From the NCBI GenBank assembly GCA_900317885.1, contig ONIM01000014.1, positions 1-39,704 on the forward strand: a stretch of 39,704 nucleotides of DNA, written 5' to 3'. Source of the stretch: an uncultured Bacteroidales bacterium. GTDB lineage: Bacteria; Bacteroidota; Bacteroidia; Bacteroidales; Paludibacteraceae. Below, piece after piece: positions 39,140-39,704 of the stretch. Numbering within the stretch: the first letter of the stretch is position 1; the number at the start of each line of letters is the position of its first letter. Position numbers and translations under genes: made by a program. The notes beneath the pieces are model-generated. The model ran no database searches. It saw only the letters and a list, made by a program, of their open reading frames with translations, and was not told the DNA's origin.

Positions 39140-39704
39140 ATGCGCATAAAAGGTTTATACATATTACTATTTGTTGTGGCCGTTTTCTCCAGTTGCGGAG
39201 ACTACCAGCGGTTGCTGAAATCACGCGATCCCGAGGAGAAATATCAGGCCGCGTTGCGTTATTTTAACAACAAGCAATATGTAAAATCACAGACCCTGCT
39301 GGACGATGTGAGTTCGTATTATAAAGGTACGGAGCGGTCGGAGGACATTTTAGCATACTTAGCGCGGAGTTATATGGGTCAGAAGAGTTATGAGTCCGCT
39401 ACGGATTATTACCAGGCCTATATCCGCAATTACCCGAAAGGCAAATATGCTGCAGAAGCGTATTTTCAGGTTGGTCACTGCCAGTATTTGGATTCGCCGG
39501 ATGCCCGTCTGGATCAGCGGATTACGCAGAATGCAATTGATGCGTTCAACCAATTTGTAGAGCTCTATCCGGAGAGCCCGTACGCCGAGCAAGCCTATTC
39601 AGAGATGAGTGAGATGTACGACAAGTTGGCATTAAAAGAGCTGAAGAGCGCACAGTTGTACTATAACTTAGGTTCCTATTTGGGAAATAATTATCTGAGC
39701 TGCG
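39140..39704 (+). CDS. bamD: Outer-membrane assembly lipoprotein BamD, 5' part
   Basis: The frame from ATG 39140 stays open to the window edge (188 codons seen). It opens with a lipoprotein signal (MRIKGLYILLFVVAVFSSCG, Cys19), then GDYQRLLKSRDPEEKYQAAL and tetratricopeptide-like helical repeats (ARSYMGQKSYESATDYYQAY, then FQVGHCQYLDSPDARLDQR). This is the BamD/YfiO pattern. BamD is part of the BAM complex that folds outer-membrane barrels. The C-terminal part is outside the window. Confidence 0.88.
   Translation, partial: MRIKGLYILLFVVAVFSSCGDYQRLLKSRDPEEKYQAALRYFNNKQYVKSQTLLDDVSSYYKGTERSEDILAYLARSYMGQKSYESATDYYQAYIRNYPKGKYAAEAYFQVGHCQYLDSPDARLDQRITQNAIDAFNQFVELYPESPYAEQAYSEMSEMYDKLALKELKSAQLYYNLGSYLGNNYLSC

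Overview
The window looks like a piece of a Bacteroidales (Bacteroidota) chromosome. It begins inside the 5' end of a 16S rRNA gene on the minus strand. The Bacteroidota promoter form, TTTG then about 20 bp then TAnnTTTG, recurs before genes on both strands. The gene content also fits: Omp28-type lipoproteins, DUF6029 and DUF3078 proteins, a TonB-linked beta-barrel, and a BIG2 protein with a T9SS-like C-terminus. The short 16S stretch does not allow a finer placement. No phage, transposase, integrase, tRNA or CRISPR was recognised; the content reads as core chromosome.

Layout. At 1-580 lie the 16S start, its long leader and its promoter. At 481-6519 (minus) a pfkA promoter drives pfkA, a TlpA-like thioredoxin, a DUF6029 barrel, an Omp28-like lipoprotein, a small secreted protein and a long Omp28 lipoprotein, ending at a strong terminator. 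At 6477-9600 (minus) are a sprT gene broken by a 25-bp tandem duplication, a small conserved hypothetical, a membrane protein with an Ala/Pro tail, and a Bor-like lipoprotein with a long structured leader. At 10087-16211 (minus) are dnaK, era and a two-domain M16 peptidase. At 16283-19849 (minus) gdhA-kbl-tdh form a tight amino-acid operon. At 19967-24850 (minus) are a TonB-linked outer-membrane barrel, an AraC regulator and an NtrY-like histidine kinase. A symmetric divergent promoter then leads right into an ArsG/CcdA-like membrane protein and trmN6. These converge with no spacer on the minus operon DUF3078, coiled-coil protein, zapA, rny.

At 29863-35664 (plus) a secreted BIG2/T9SS protein is followed after 2 nt by a full queF-queC-queD-queE set for queuosine precursor and preQ1 synthesis. 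At 35738-38986 (minus) pdxJ, exbB, exbD, a TonB-family protein and a DJ-1/PfpI protein form a Ton-energising operon. The exbB/exbD/TonB proteins could energise TonB-linked receptors such as that at 19967-22453. A divergent promoter then starts bamD, which runs off the right edge.

The least explained material is small and non-coding. There are clusters of 17-bp perfect hairpins with AT-closed triloops (7679-7768 and 9718-10019). Heptamer, octamer and 11-mer short tandem repeats fill exact gaps between operon genes, in places supplying stop or start codons. A dispersed palindrome occurs both between genes and in frame inside a receptor gene. A roughly 120-nt imperfect hairpin lies in the leader of the Bor-like gene. 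No new protein-coding defence or mobile system was seen.
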